Positions 6,554 through 14,866 of a stretch of 15,129 bases of DNA are shown piece by piece. The number at the start of each line of letters is the position of its first letter. Within the stretch, counting starts at the first letter, position 1. The translations under genes were made by a program, and so were the position numbers. The stretch is from PVC group bacterium (GTDB lineage Bacteria > Verrucomicrobiota > Kiritimatiellia > UBA8416 > PXDI01): assembly GCA_003565095.1 (NCBI GenBank), contig PXDI01000315.1, forward strand, positions 1 to 15,129. The letters are read 5' to 3'. The notes beneath the pieces are model-generated. The model was not told the DNA's origin, did not search any database, and was given only the letters and a program-made list of their open reading frames with translations.

Positions 6554-9500
6554 CTATTTAATTTTGATTTTCGGGGAATGGCGGTGAAATTCCTGCAGGC
6601 TGCATACTGCCATGCCGCCGGTTTCGCGCCATGCCTCAAGTCCGGTAATTGCCGCCCGCGCGCCTGCCACCGTGGTAGTGATCGGGATGCCGCGGATAAC
6701 CGCCCGCGCACGCATCTTGATTTCATCCACTTTCGGACTTGCGCCGCTTGACGGCGTATTAATAATCCAGGCCACATCCTGTTCCTCAATCATATCCAGC
6801 ACACATGGCCGGCCGTCGGAAATGCGGAATATCGCCCGGCTGGGGATGCCGGCCTTGCGCAAGACCGTGCTGGTGCCGAGGGTGGCGTAAATTTCAAATC
6901 CCAGTTCAATCAATTTCTGCGCCAGCGGAATGATTTCCGGTTTATCGGCATCACGTACACTGACAAACACATTGCCCGCGGTCGGCAGTGAATTGCCGGC
7001 CGCCATCTGGCTTTTCAGGTATGCCATACCTACCGAGGTGTCGATGCCCATCACTTCACCGGTGGATTTCATTTCCGGCGAGAGAACAATATCCACCCCC
7101 GGAAAACGGATAAACGGGAAGACGGCTTCTTTAACCGCGCAATGCCTTGGTGAGAACTCCTTGGTAAAGCCGATATCTTTCAGTTTTGCTCCGGCCATGA
7201 CCAGTGCGGCCACCTTGGCCAGCGGAACGCCGATGGTTTTGCTGACATACGGTACGGTGCGTGATGCGCGCGGATTGACTTCCAGTACATACACCTCTCC
7301 GTCTTGAATGGCGTATTGGACGTTCATCAGTCCCAGCACGTTCAAGCCCTTGGCCAGTGCGTAGGTATGTTGCCGGATGGTTTCGGCCACCTTGTCTGAA
7401 ATGGTGGGCGAGGGAATCGTGCAGGCACTGTCACCCGAATGCACACCGGCTAGTTCAACATGCTCCATAATGGCACCCAGTACAGATGTCTCACCGTCGG
7501 AGATGCAGTCAACATCAACTTCAACGGCGTTTTCCAGATAATGGTCAACCAGTACCGGCCGGGTTTCTGAGACTTCGACGGCCTCCTGCATATATGTGCG
7601 CAGCATTTCGCGGTCATACACAATCACCATGGCGCGACCGCCCAGCACAAACGACGGGCGCATCAGCACCGGATAACCGATCCGCTCGGCAATTATTTCG
7701 GCTTCTTCAATACTGGTGGCGGTGCCGTTGTCCGGCTGTTTGATGTTCAGGCGGGTAACCAGTTCCTGGAAGAATTTCCGGTCTTCGGCGGCTTCGATAT
7801 CGGCGGGCTTTGTGCCGATAATATTCACGCCGTTGTTTTCCAGATCGCGTGCCAGATTAAGCGGAGTCTGTCCGCCGAACTGGACAATCGCCCCCCAGCA
7901 TTTTTCGTTATGGTAGATATGCAGCACGTCCTCAAGTGTCAGCGGCTCAAAATAGAGGCGGTCACTGGTGTCGTAATCGGTGCTGACTGTTTCGGGGTTG
8001 CTGTTAACCATGATGGTTTCGAAGCCGGCGTCGCGCAGGGCGAATGAAGCATGCACGCAGCAGTAGTCGAATTCGATCCCCTGACCGATACGGTTGGGGC
8101 CGCCGCCGATAATCATGATCTTGCGGCGGTCGGAAGGTTGCGCCTCGTTGATTTCGCCATAGGTCGAGTAGAAATAGGGAGTGAAAGCGGTAAACTCGGC
8201 GGCGCAGGTGTCAACCGAGCCGTACACCGGGAAAAGCTGCAGCCTGTTGCGTGCCGCGCGTACAGCGTCTTCGGTGCATTTCAGCAGCCAGGCAATCTGG
8301 CGGTCGGAAAAGCCCAGTTCCTTGGCCTGCCGGAAAAACGCCGGATCTTTCTCGAGTCCGTCGATGTCACCCGCCGCGCGGATTTCGTCTTCATACTCCA
8401 CCAGTTCCTGTAATTCACGCAAAAACCAGGGGTCAATAAAGGTTATTTCATGAATGCGCTCAACGGTCCAGCCGCGGCGCAGGGCTTCATGAATCTGGAA
8501 CATGCGCGCCGCCACCGGCCGGCCCATGGCGGTCGCCAGCTCTTCGTCGCTAAGTGCTTCCATTCGCCCGTCTTTACCGTCGGCACAGTAACCGGCCCGC
8601 CCGATTTCCAGTGAGCGCATCGCTTTCTGGAAAGACTGTTTAAAGGTTTTGCCAATGCTCATGGCTTCACCGACCGATTTCATCTGTGTGCCGAGCGTGT
8701 CATTGGCCGAGGTGAATTTTTCAAAGGCGAACCGCGGAATCTTGGTGACCACGTAATCGATGCTGGGTTCAAAGCAGGCGGGGGTCTCGCGTGTGATATC
8801 GTTGCGCAGTTCGTCCAGTGTGTAGCCGACGGCCAGCTTGGCGGCAATTTTGGCAATCGGGAAGCCGGTGGCTTTTGATGCCAGTGCGCTTGAACGTGAT
8901 ACGCGCGGATTCATTTCGATGACAACAATGCGGCCATTTGCGGGATTTAGGGCAAACTGGACATTTGAACCGCCGGTATCTACGCCGATTTCCCGCATTA
9001 CCGCGATGGCTGCGTCGCGCATGTTCTGGTATTCACGGTCGGTCAAAGTCTGGGCCGGGGCGACGGTAATGCTGTCGCCGGTATGTACTCCCATCGGGTC
9101 AATGTTTTCGATCGAGCAGATAATCACGACGTTATCTTTGTTGTCGCGCATCACTTCCAGCTCAAATTCCTTCCAGCCGATAACCGATTCTTCAACCAGC
9201 ACTTCGCTGTTGGGGCTGTAGAAAAGCCCGCGAGTGACAATTTCATCGAATTCATCGGCATTATACGCAATGCCGCCGCCGGTGCCGCCGAGAGTAAAGC
9301 CGGGGCGGATCACCACCGGCCAGGTTCCGATTTCCTGCTGCACCTTTTTGGCTTCTTCAAGGGTGTGTGCCGATCCGCTGTGCGGCAGGTCGAGGTTGAT
9401 GCTGCGCATGGCTTCCTTGAAAAGCTGCCGGTCTTCCGCCTTCTGGATAACGTCCGCGCGCGCGCCGATCATATCGACCTTGTAGCGTTTCAACACGCCC

Positions 9501-9814
9501 TGGCTGTCCAGGTTCATCGCCAGATTCAAGGCGGTCTGTCCGCCCAGCGTCGGTAATAATGCGTCAGGGCGTTCGCGGCGGATAATTTCGGTAAGAATTT
9601 CAACAGTCAACGGTTCGATATATGTACGGTCGGCAAATTCCGGGTCAGTCATAATGGTGGCGGGATTGCTGTTAACCAGCACCACTTCATAACCTTCCTC
9701 TTTGAGCGATTTACAGGCCTGCACCCCTGAATAGTCAAATTCGCAGGCCTGACCGATGATTATCGGCCCGGAGCCGATCAGCATGATTTTTTTTATATCC
9801 TGACGTTTAGGCAC
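6554..9814 (-). CDS. carB: Carbamoyl-phosphate synthase large subunit
   Basis: This is the ATP-grasp subunit that makes carbamoyl phosphate from bicarbonate, two ATP and ammonia supplied by CarA. It has 1086 residues, near the usual 1070, with the expected internal duplication. The first half opens with GSGPIIIGQACEFDYSG near residue 13. The second half starts near residue 566 with GGGPNRIGQGIEFDY. Each half carries its ATP-grasp domain, for example RPGFTLGGTGGG and RPSFVLGGRAM. From about 938 the C-terminal MGS-like allosteric domain begins (VFVSVRDADK), where UMP and ornithine act in E. coli; the ligands here are not known. The start is GTG, chosen because a strong Shine-Dalgarno site precedes it and MPKRQDIKKIMLIGSG is the normal CarB N-terminus. 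It lies upstream of carA, the reverse of the common carAB order, with repeat elements in both flanking spacers. Confidence 0.98.
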   Translation of the reverse strand: MPKRQDIKKIMLIGSGPIIIGQACEFDYSGVQACKSLKEEGYEVVLVNSNPATIMTDPEFADRTYIEPLTVEILTEIIRRERPDALLPTLGGQTALNLAMNLDSQGVLKRYKVDMIGARADVIQKAEDRQLFKEAMRSINLDLPHSGSAHTLEEAKKVQQEIGTWPVVIRPGFTLGGTGGGIAYNADEFDEIVTRGLFYSPNSEVLVEESVIGWKEFELEVMRDNKDNVVIICSIENIDPMGVHTGDSITVAPAQTLTDREYQNMRDAAIAVMREIGVDTGGSNVQFALNPANGRIVVIEMNPRVSRSSALASKATGFPIAKIAAKLAVGYTLDELRNDITRETPACFEPSIDYVVTKIPRFAFEKFTSANDTLGTQMKSVGEAMSIGKTFKQSFQKAMRSLEIGRAGYCADGKDGRMEALSDEELATAMGRPVAARMFQIHEALRRGWTVERIHEITFIDPWFLRELQELVEYEDEIRAAGDIDGLEKDPAFFRQAKELGFSDRQIAWLLKCTEDAVRAARNRLQLFPVYGSVDTCAAEFTAFTPYFYSTYGEINEAQPSDRRKIMIIGGGPNRIGQGIEFDYCCVHASFALRDAGFETIMVNSNPETVSTDYDTSDRLYFEPLTLEDVLHIYHNEKCWGAIVQFGGQTPLNLARDLENNGVNIIGTKPADIEAAEDRKFFQELVTRLNIKQPDNGTATSIEEAEIIAERIGYPVLMRPSFVLGGRAMVIVYDREMLRTYMQEAVEVSETRPVLVDHYLENAVEVDVDCISDGETSVLGAIMEHVELAGVHSGDSACTIPSPTISDKVAETIRQHTYALAKGLNVLGLMNVQYAIQDGEVYVLEVNPRASRTVPYVSKTIGVPLAKVAALVMAGAKLKDIGFTKEFSPRHCAVKEAVFPFIRFPGVDIVLSPEMKSTGEVMGIDTSVGMAYLKSQMAAGNSLPTAGNVFVSVRDADKPEIIPLAQKLIELGFEIYATLGTSTVLRKAGIPSRAIFRISDGRPCVLDMIEEQDVAWIINTPSSGASPKVDEIKMRARAVIRGIPITTTVAGARAAITGLEAWRETGGMAVCSLQEFHRHSPKIKIK

Positions 9815-9820
9815 CTGATG

Positions 9821-9827
9821 TCTCCTT
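9821..9827 (-). promoter_or_regulatory. Strong Shine-Dalgarno site for the carB GTG start
   Basis: AAGGAGA on the minus strand ends six bases before the GTG at 9814. This close match to the anti-Shine-Dalgarno sequence supports GTG initiation. The rest of 9815-9990 holds no gene and no promoter that I can support. Confidence 0.75.
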
Positions 9828-9990
9828 TATACAAATTCCCTATTCCGGTCTGTTTCGGCCGGCATGTTTCTTCGGTTGTCGAAAGTCCTTGGGCGGCAGG
9901 GTAGCGGTCTGCAAGCGCCAAATCAAGCCAGTATTTAGAAACTTTCCGTTTTTTTGCCTGTGGGCTTCAGTCCCCGAACGGAATGCCGGG

Positions 9991-10170
9991 CGCTCGCGGA
10001 CCTTGTGTCGGCTAGCAAGAAAATTCTGTTCAACGGTATGGTTAAAAAGAGCCCCATTCGCGCAAAAGTGGCGCGCTGTGCATAAATTTGCTCTATTTGG
10101 GCTCATTTGTTTAATTTCTCTCATTATTGTCTTTCGATCTTTGCGCTAGCCGCCACAAGGTCAGCGAGCG
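9991..10170. repeat. Intergenic BIME/MITE-like element, copy 2 (pyrG-carB spacer)
   Basis: This element has the same plan, orientation and length as the one between carB and carA. Its arms, 9991-10016 and 10145-10170, are reverse complements at 24 of 26 positions. Each arm folds as a hairpin: stems at 9992-10001 and 10007-10016 with loop CTTGT, and stems at 10145-10154 and 10160-10169 with loop ACAAG. The inner pair is GAGCCC (10049-10054) and GGGCTC (10099-10104), enclosing CGCGC-AAAAGTG-GCGCG (10059-10075). Read from pyrG towards carB, the inner stem runs straight into TTTTT (10048-10044), as in an intrinsic terminator. The right arm ends ten bases from the pyrG stop. Interior sequence is mostly diverged from copy 1, though GTGC, GGGCTC and TTTCTCT recur in the same order. 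Short frames across it (for example 9840-10124 minus) are not credible genes. Confidence 0.75.
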
Positions 10171-10180
10171 GGTAAACTTA

Positions 10181-11779
10181 TCATTTTTTCTTCGCCGCGG
10201 CGACAAACGCTTTGAACAGCGGGTGGGCCTGAAGCGGGGTAGATTGGAATTCCGGATGAAACTGGCATGCTGTAAACCACGGATGATCCGTTATTTCAAC
10301 AATTTCCACCAGTTTCTCATCCGGAGAAACCCCCGATATGCACATCCCTGCTGCCTGCATCTGCTCACGATAGGCATTATTAAATTCAAAGCGGTGCCGG
10401 TGGCGCTCGCTGATTTCGCGCACTCCGTATACTTTTGCGGCATGGGTGTCTTTTTTCAAAACACAGGGATAAGCGCCCAGCCGCATGGTTCCGCCCTTGT
10501 CGGCAACGGTTTTCTGTTCTTCCATCAAGTGAATCACCTGATGGGCGGCGGCAGGGGCAAACTCCTGGCTGTTGGCGTCGGTCAGTCCGCATACATTGCG
10601 CGCAAATTCCATCACCGCGCATTGCATTCCGAGGCATATGCCGAAAAACGGTATTTTATTTTCACGGGCATACTTTATCGCGGCAATTTTGCCTTCAATT
10701 CCGCGGTCACCGAATCCGCCCGGCACCAGGATGCCCTGCACCCCGGAAAGCAGCGCTGCCGGGCCTTTGATCTCGATGTCTTCGGATTCGATCATGCGAA
10801 TGTTAACTTTGACATCGTTGGCGATTCCGCCATGTGTGAGTGCCTCGTAGATGCTTTTATACGAGTCTTGCAAGCTGATATATTTGCCTACCACGGCAAT
10901 TTCAATTTCCCCGCCTTTGGGATGCAGCAGGGTTTCCACCATGGTTTCCCAGTCGCGGATCTTGATCCGGTTGACATGCAGGTTCAGCATTTCAAGACAG
11001 TATACATCCAGTTCCTGCCGTGCGAGTTCCAAAGGCACCTCGTAGATGGAGTGATCAACGTCTTTTTCCTCGATTACCAGTTTGCGGTCAACATTGCAGA
11101 ACAGTGCCAGTTTATCCTTATGTTCATTCGACATATGCTGCTCGCAGCGGCAGATCAACATATCGGGAAAGATGCCGATACTGCGCAGCACCCCGACGCT
11201 CTGCTGGGAGGGTTTGGTCTTCATTTCCTTGGCAGCGCGGATATACGGCACCAGCGTGATGTGCATGAACAGCCCGTTATTGCGGCCGATCTCCTGCCGG
11301 AACTGGCGGATGGCCTCCAGAAACGGCAGGCTTTCGATATCCCCGACAGTACCGCCGATTTCAGTTATGACAATATCGACATCTTCATTGTCAAATGCCC
11401 GCAAGGCCTGTTTGATTTCGTCAGTGATGTGGGGAATTACCTGTACGGTTCTGCCGAGGTAGCCGCCTTCGCGTTCGCGGCGGATGACCGAACTGTAGAT
11501 GCGTCCGGTGGTGTAATTGCTGGCGCGCGTGCACGGCACACCGGTAAAGCGTTCATAGTGGCCGAGATCAAGATCGGTTTCTGCGCCATCAACGGTCACA
11601 TATACCTCACCGTGCTGATAGGGCGACATGGTGCCGGGGTCAACATTCAGATACGGATCAAGTTTTTGCAGTCTGACGCGGTAACCGCGCCGCTCCAACA
11701 GCAGTGCCACGGAGGCCGCGGTCAATCCCTTGCCGAGCGATGAAACCACCCCGCCGGTTACAAATATGTGTTTTGGCAT
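10181..11779 (-). CDS. pyrG: CTP synthase (glutamine hydrolysing)
   Basis: CTP synthase aminates UTP to CTP using ATP and glutamine, the last step of pyrimidine nucleotide synthesis. The 532-residue product is of normal length. The N-terminal synthase domain has the P-loop region KHIFVTGGVVSSLGKG (3-18), then QKLDPYLNVDPGTMSPYQHG and ITEIGGTVGDIES. The C-terminal class I amidotransferase domain has the nucleophile Cys382 in FFGICLGMQ and the His508/Glu510 pair in FHPEF, so the catalytic triad is complete. The ATG is preceded by GGGGAGAG on the minus strand at good spacing. Upstream, the 196-bp gap from purF carries a nested hairpin that might regulate it. I see no C-rich initiation stretch like that of Bacillus pyrG reiterative control. 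Downstream lies a copy of the repeat element. Confidence 0.98.
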   Translation of the reverse strand: MPKHIFVTGGVVSSLGKGLTAASVALLLERRGYRVRLQKLDPYLNVDPGTMSPYQHGEVYVTVDGAETDLDLGHYERFTGVPCTRASNYTTGRIYSSVIRREREGGYLGRTVQVIPHITDEIKQALRAFDNEDVDIVITEIGGTVGDIESLPFLEAIRQFRQEIGRNNGLFMHITLVPYIRAAKEMKTKPSQQSVGVLRSIGIFPDMLICRCEQHMSNEHKDKLALFCNVDRKLVIEEKDVDHSIYEVPLELARQELDVYCLEMLNLHVNRIKIRDWETMVETLLHPKGGEIEIAVVGKYISLQDSYKSIYEALTHGGIANDVKVNIRMIESEDIEIKGPAALLSGVQGILVPGGFGDRGIEGKIAAIKYARENKIPFFGICLGMQCAVMEFARNVCGLTDANSQEFAPAAAHQVIHLMEEQKTVADKGGTMRLGAYPCVLKKDTHAAKVYGVREISERHRHRFEFNNAYREQMQAAGMCISGVSPDEKLVEIVEITDHPWFTACQFHPEFQSTPLQAHPLFKAFVAAAKKK

Positions 11780-11876
11780 TGTTCTCTCCCCGTTATAAAT
11801 GTGTCATTCATCCAGATACTCCATCATCTTTCGCCATCTATTCCGGCACATTAAAGAGATTTTAGTGTATGAGTAA

Positions 11877-11925
11877 GTGTAAGAGTACGGAAAATATCAT
11901 GTACCCCAGCCACATGCTCTTACAC
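11877..11925 (-). promoter_or_regulatory. Nested hairpin in the purF-pyrG spacer
   Basis: GTGTAAGAG (11877-11885) and CTCTTACAC (11917-11925) are perfect 9-bp complements. Inside, CATGT (11898-11902) pairs with ACATG (11912-11916) around a 9-base loop. The two helices stack without a gap on one side, with a 12-base bulge on the other. It lies in the transcribed direction between purF and pyrG. It has no following T-run, so it looks more like a structured leader, operator or processing site than a simple terminator. The remainder of 11780-11975 is AT-rich with no gene and no convincing promoter. Confidence 0.45.
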
Positions 11926-11975
11926 CTGCTTTTACAAGCATATCTCTCAATTTTTCCTGTTTTCATCCTGCTCAA

Positions 11976-13433
11976 TTAAATATTTCTTTCAGTCTTATTC
12001 ATAAACGGAAGCTCGCCTGAATATGTTTCCAGTGCTTTTTTGCAGCCGGTTTCACCCGGCTCAACCGGATATTCGCCGCTGAAACAAGCTTTGCAGAAAT
12101 TCTGTTTGTCGGGAAACGGGCTGAGTAAACCATCAATGCTGATATAGCCAAGGCTGTCGGCGCCGAGAAAGGCGCAGATCGAGTCCACATCCTGGTTGCC
12201 GGCAATCAGTTCGTCGCGGGTCGGGAAATCGATTCCATAGAAACAGGGGTGTGCGGTGGGCGGGGAGGAGATGCGCACATGCACTTCGCGTGCTCCGGCT
12301 TCGCGCAGGCGCATAACCCGCCGCCGTGCGGTTGTGCCGCGCACAATCGAATCATCCACGACAATTACGCGTTTGCCTTGGACAACTTCATCCACAACCG
12401 CCAGTTTCAGATCAACCCCCTGGCTGCGTTGATCCTGTTCGGGCATGATAAATGTTCTTCCAATGTAGTGATTACGGATAAAGCCGAAATCGAGCGGGAT
12501 GCCGCTGCGGCGTGAATAGCCCAATGCGGCGCTGTTGCCGCTGTCGGGGACGGCGACAACGATATCGGCGTCTACGGGATGTTCTTCAGCGAGCCGTGCG
12601 CCGTAAGCCATCCGCACCTGATGCACGTTCATGCCGAAAACATGGCTGTCGGGTCTGGCAAAATAAACCATTTCAAAGACGCACTGCGAGAGCGCCCCTG
12701 CGGCCTGTTCGGCAAAGGTGGAGCTGTGCAGCCCGGTGGCGTCGGCGACAACCAGTTCGCCGGGGTTGACATCGCGGATATACTCAGCTCCGACCTGTTT
12801 CAGTGCGCAGGTTTCACTGGCAAAGACCCACGCATCGCCGAGCTTACCGATCGAGAGCGGTCTGAAGCCGTTTGGATCGCGGCAGGCCATCACGCATTCA
12901 CGGGTCATTATCAGAAAAGCAAAAGCGCCGCTTAACTCGCCCAGTGCGCGTGCAACACGCTGTGGGCGGTTGCGGTAGAGCGGGTCGGCCAGCAGGTGCA
13001 CCAGCACCTCACTGTCGGTACTGGTCTGAAATATTGCGCCGGCTTCCTGATACATGCGGCGCAGCTTTGAAGCGTTCACCAGATTGCCGTTGTGTGCCAC
13101 CGCCCATAATCCGTCCACACATTCAACCACCAGCGGCTGCACATTCTGAATGCGTGTACTGCCGGTGGTGGAGTAGCGGACATGCCCGATGCCCATATGC
13201 CCTTGCAGTTTCTTGGCGCTCACGTTTGCAAAGACCTCACTGACAAGTCCCTGGCCTTTTGACGAAGAGAGCTGCTTTCCGTCACTGACAACGATGCCGG
13301 CACCTTCCTGCCCGCGGTGCTGTAAAGAGAAAAGCCCCTGATAGATCAGGGGCATTGCCGGGTCAGCGCCATATACGCCGAACAGTCCGCATTCCTCAAC
13401 CGGATGATCGCTGGTTAGCATTTTTTTGTTCAT
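11976..13433 (-). CDS. purF: Amidophosphoribosyltransferase (glutamine PRPP amidotransferase), iron-sulfur type
   Basis: PurF makes phosphoribosylamine from PRPP and glutamine, the committing step of purine synthesis. The 485-residue product has a class II (Ntn) glutaminase domain whose nucleophile is Cys15. The 14 residues before it (MNKKMLTSDHPVEE) would be a cleaved propeptide, as in Bacillus subtilis PurF. SLQHRGQEGAGI and GHVRYSTTG are the usual glutaminase motifs. The phosphoribosyltransferase loop VIVVDDSIVRGTT is at 356-368. Cys251, Cys397, Cys447 and Cys450 match the four [4Fe-4S] ligands of the Bacillus enzyme, so an oxygen-sensitive cluster is likely. The start overlaps the gltD stop by four bases (ATGA), with GGGAAG just upstream, so translation is coupled to gltD. 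A later Met5 start is possible. Confidence 0.97.
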   Translation of the reverse strand: MNKKMLTSDHPVEECGLFGVYGADPAMPLIYQGLFSLQHRGQEGAGIVVSDGKQLSSSKGQGLVSEVFANVSAKKLQGHMGIGHVRYSTTGSTRIQNVQPLVVECVDGLWAVAHNGNLVNASKLRRMYQEAGAIFQTSTDSEVLVHLLADPLYRNRPQRVARALGELSGAFAFLIMTRECVMACRDPNGFRPLSIGKLGDAWVFASETCALKQVGAEYIRDVNPGELVVADATGLHSSTFAEQAAGALSQCVFEMVYFARPDSHVFGMNVHQVRMAYGARLAEEHPVDADIVVAVPDSGNSAALGYSRRSGIPLDFGFIRNHYIGRTFIMPEQDQRSQGVDLKLAVVDEVVQGKRVIVVDDSIVRGTTARRRVMRLREAGAREVHVRISSPPTAHPCFYGIDFPTRDELIAGNQDVDSICAFLGADSLGYISIDGLLSPFPDKQNFCKACFSGEYPVEPGETGCKKALETYSGELPFMNKTERNI

Positions 13434-14866
13434 TTCTTCCCTTGCAAAAACCCGTTCACGTTACGGGCGGCAGTGATGCCGTCGGCAATTGCTCTGACGA
13501 CTAATGATGCCCCTTGAGTCATGTCACCAGCCACAAACACACCGGCTTCGCTGGTCATATTGTCGGCATCACGCTTAATAAAGCCGCGCTGGTCAAGTTC
13601 GAGCCCCAGCTCGGCAACATACGCGTTCTTCCCAGGTCCGACAAATCCCATCGCCAGCAACACAAGCTGCGCATTGATAATCTTTTCCGAGCCCTTAACC
13701 GGTAAAGGCACGGGGCGGCCGCCGCCATCGGGGCTTTTCCATTCGACTTCTACGCAATGAACCTTCTGCACTTGCTTTCCTTCACCCTCAAAAGCGGTGG
13801 CCGTCATACTCCAGCGGCGTTCGCCGCCCTCTTTGTGGCTGCTTGATTCCCGCAGCATCAGCGGCCATTCCGGCCAGGGGGTTTCCGGTGCACGGGTTTC
13901 CGGCGGTTTGGGTAGAATCTCCATTTGGATGACACTGCGTGCGCCTTGGCGTAACGCGGTTCCAAGGCAGTCTGAGCCGGTATCACCGCCGCCGATCACC
14001 AGAACATCCTTGTCTTTGGCGGTGATGGTTTCCGCCGCGGGAATCTCGGCACCTTCGAGGCGGCGGTTCTGCTGCACCAGATAGCGCATGGCAAAATGAA
14101 TTCCGCCAAGTTCGCTGCCGGGAATATCAAGTCCGCGCGGCTGACGTGCACCACCGGTCAGAATGACGGCATCAAAACGGCTGTGCAGAAAACGCGCCGA
14201 CACGTCTTTGCCGACTTCCACCCCGGTTTCGAAACGTACCCCTTCTTCACGCATCAGGTTCACCCGCCGTTCAACAACCCATTTTTCGAGTTTGAAATTA
14301 GGGATGCCGTAGCGCAGGATCCCGCCCGGATGTTCAGCATTCTCATAGACAGTTACCTGATAACCCATCCGGTTAAGTTCATGTGCTGCACCCAGGCCGG
14401 CCGGACCCGAGCCGACAATCGCCACCTTTTCGTTGCGGCGCTTGACCGGCGGTCGCGGATGAATCAGCCCCAGTTCAAACCCCTTCTCGGCAATCATTAG
14501 TTCCGCCTGGCGGATGGTGACCGGGGAGCCGTTGATGCCGACCACGCATGAGCCTTCGCAGGGGGCGGGACATATTCTGCCGGTAAATTCAGGAAACGGG
14601 TTGGTTGTTTCCAGAATATCCAGCGCCTGCTGCCAGCGTCCGGCATACACATGGTCGTTGAATTCCGGAATAACATTCAGCAGCGGACATCCGCAGCCGT
14701 GGCAGAAGGGAATGCCGCAATCCATGCAGCGCGCGGTCTGGTTGTGAATTTCCTCGTCACTCAACTGCAATTCAACTGCGTTCCAGTCCTTGCGGCGCTC
14801 TTCCGCCGGCCGGTACCCGGGCTCCTTACGCGGAGTTTCCATAAAAGCTGTATCACGCTTACTCAT
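13430..14866 (-). CDS. gltD: Glutamate synthase small (beta) subunit
   Basis: This NADPH-oxidising flavoprotein subunit feeds electrons to GltB, which makes glutamate from glutamine and 2-oxoglutarate. It has 478 residues, as usual for the family. The N-terminal iron-sulfur region has CMDCGIPFCHGCGCPL (47-62) and CPAPCEGSC (99-107). The FAD-binding GSGPAGLGA is at 152-160, the NADPH-binding IGGGDTGSD at 291-299, and AGDMTQGASLVVRAIADG closes the FAD site near the C-terminus. Its ATG lies inside the end of gltB (8-base overlap), with AGGTGA seven bases upstream, and its stop overlaps the purF start. The three genes therefore look like one translationally coupled unit. A related NADPH-dependent oxidoreductase is the only alternative; the adjoining gltB makes GltD secure. 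Confidence 0.96.
   Translation of the reverse strand: MSKRDTAFMETPRKEPGYRPAEERRKDWNAVELQLSDEEIHNQTARCMDCGIPFCHGCGCPLLNVIPEFNDHVYAGRWQQALDILETTNPFPEFTGRICPAPCEGSCVVGINGSPVTIRQAELMIAEKGFELGLIHPRPPVKRRNEKVAIVGSGPAGLGAAHELNRMGYQVTVYENAEHPGGILRYGIPNFKLEKWVVERRVNLMREEGVRFETGVEVGKDVSARFLHSRFDAVILTGGARQPRGLDIPGSELGGIHFAMRYLVQQNRRLEGAEIPAAETITAKDKDVLVIGGGDTGSDCLGTALRQGARSVIQMEILPKPPETRAPETPWPEWPLMLRESSSHKEGGERRWSMTATAFEGEGKQVQKVHCVEVEWKSPDGGGRPVPLPVKGSEKIINAQLVLLAMGFVGPGKNAYVAELGLELDQRGFIKRDADNMTSEAGVFVAGDMTQGASLVVRAIADGITAARNVNGFLQGKK

Noticed and set aside
6042..6587. 181-codon plus-strand frame across the carA start and the carB-carA spacer
   Set aside because: It overlaps carA antisense and runs through both arms of the repeat; no motif supports it.
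9815..9990. Promoter for carB (TTGATT with 17-bp spacing to TACCCT on the minus strand)
   Set aside because: Only four and three of six positions match consensus, no better than chance in a region this long.
9840..10124. 94-codon minus-strand frame between pyrG and carB as a small gene
   Set aside because: Its middle is encoded by the repeat arm (ASRHKVRERP), much as RRHKVVER arises from the other element. It has no good ribosome site or recognisable domain, so it is translated repeat rather than a gene.
10127..11743. Open frame of 538 codons on the plus strand, opposite pyrG
   Set aside because: It lies almost wholly antisense to a well-conserved pyrG in a GC-biased frame, starts inside the repeat element and shows no protein-family motif. 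It is a shadow frame.
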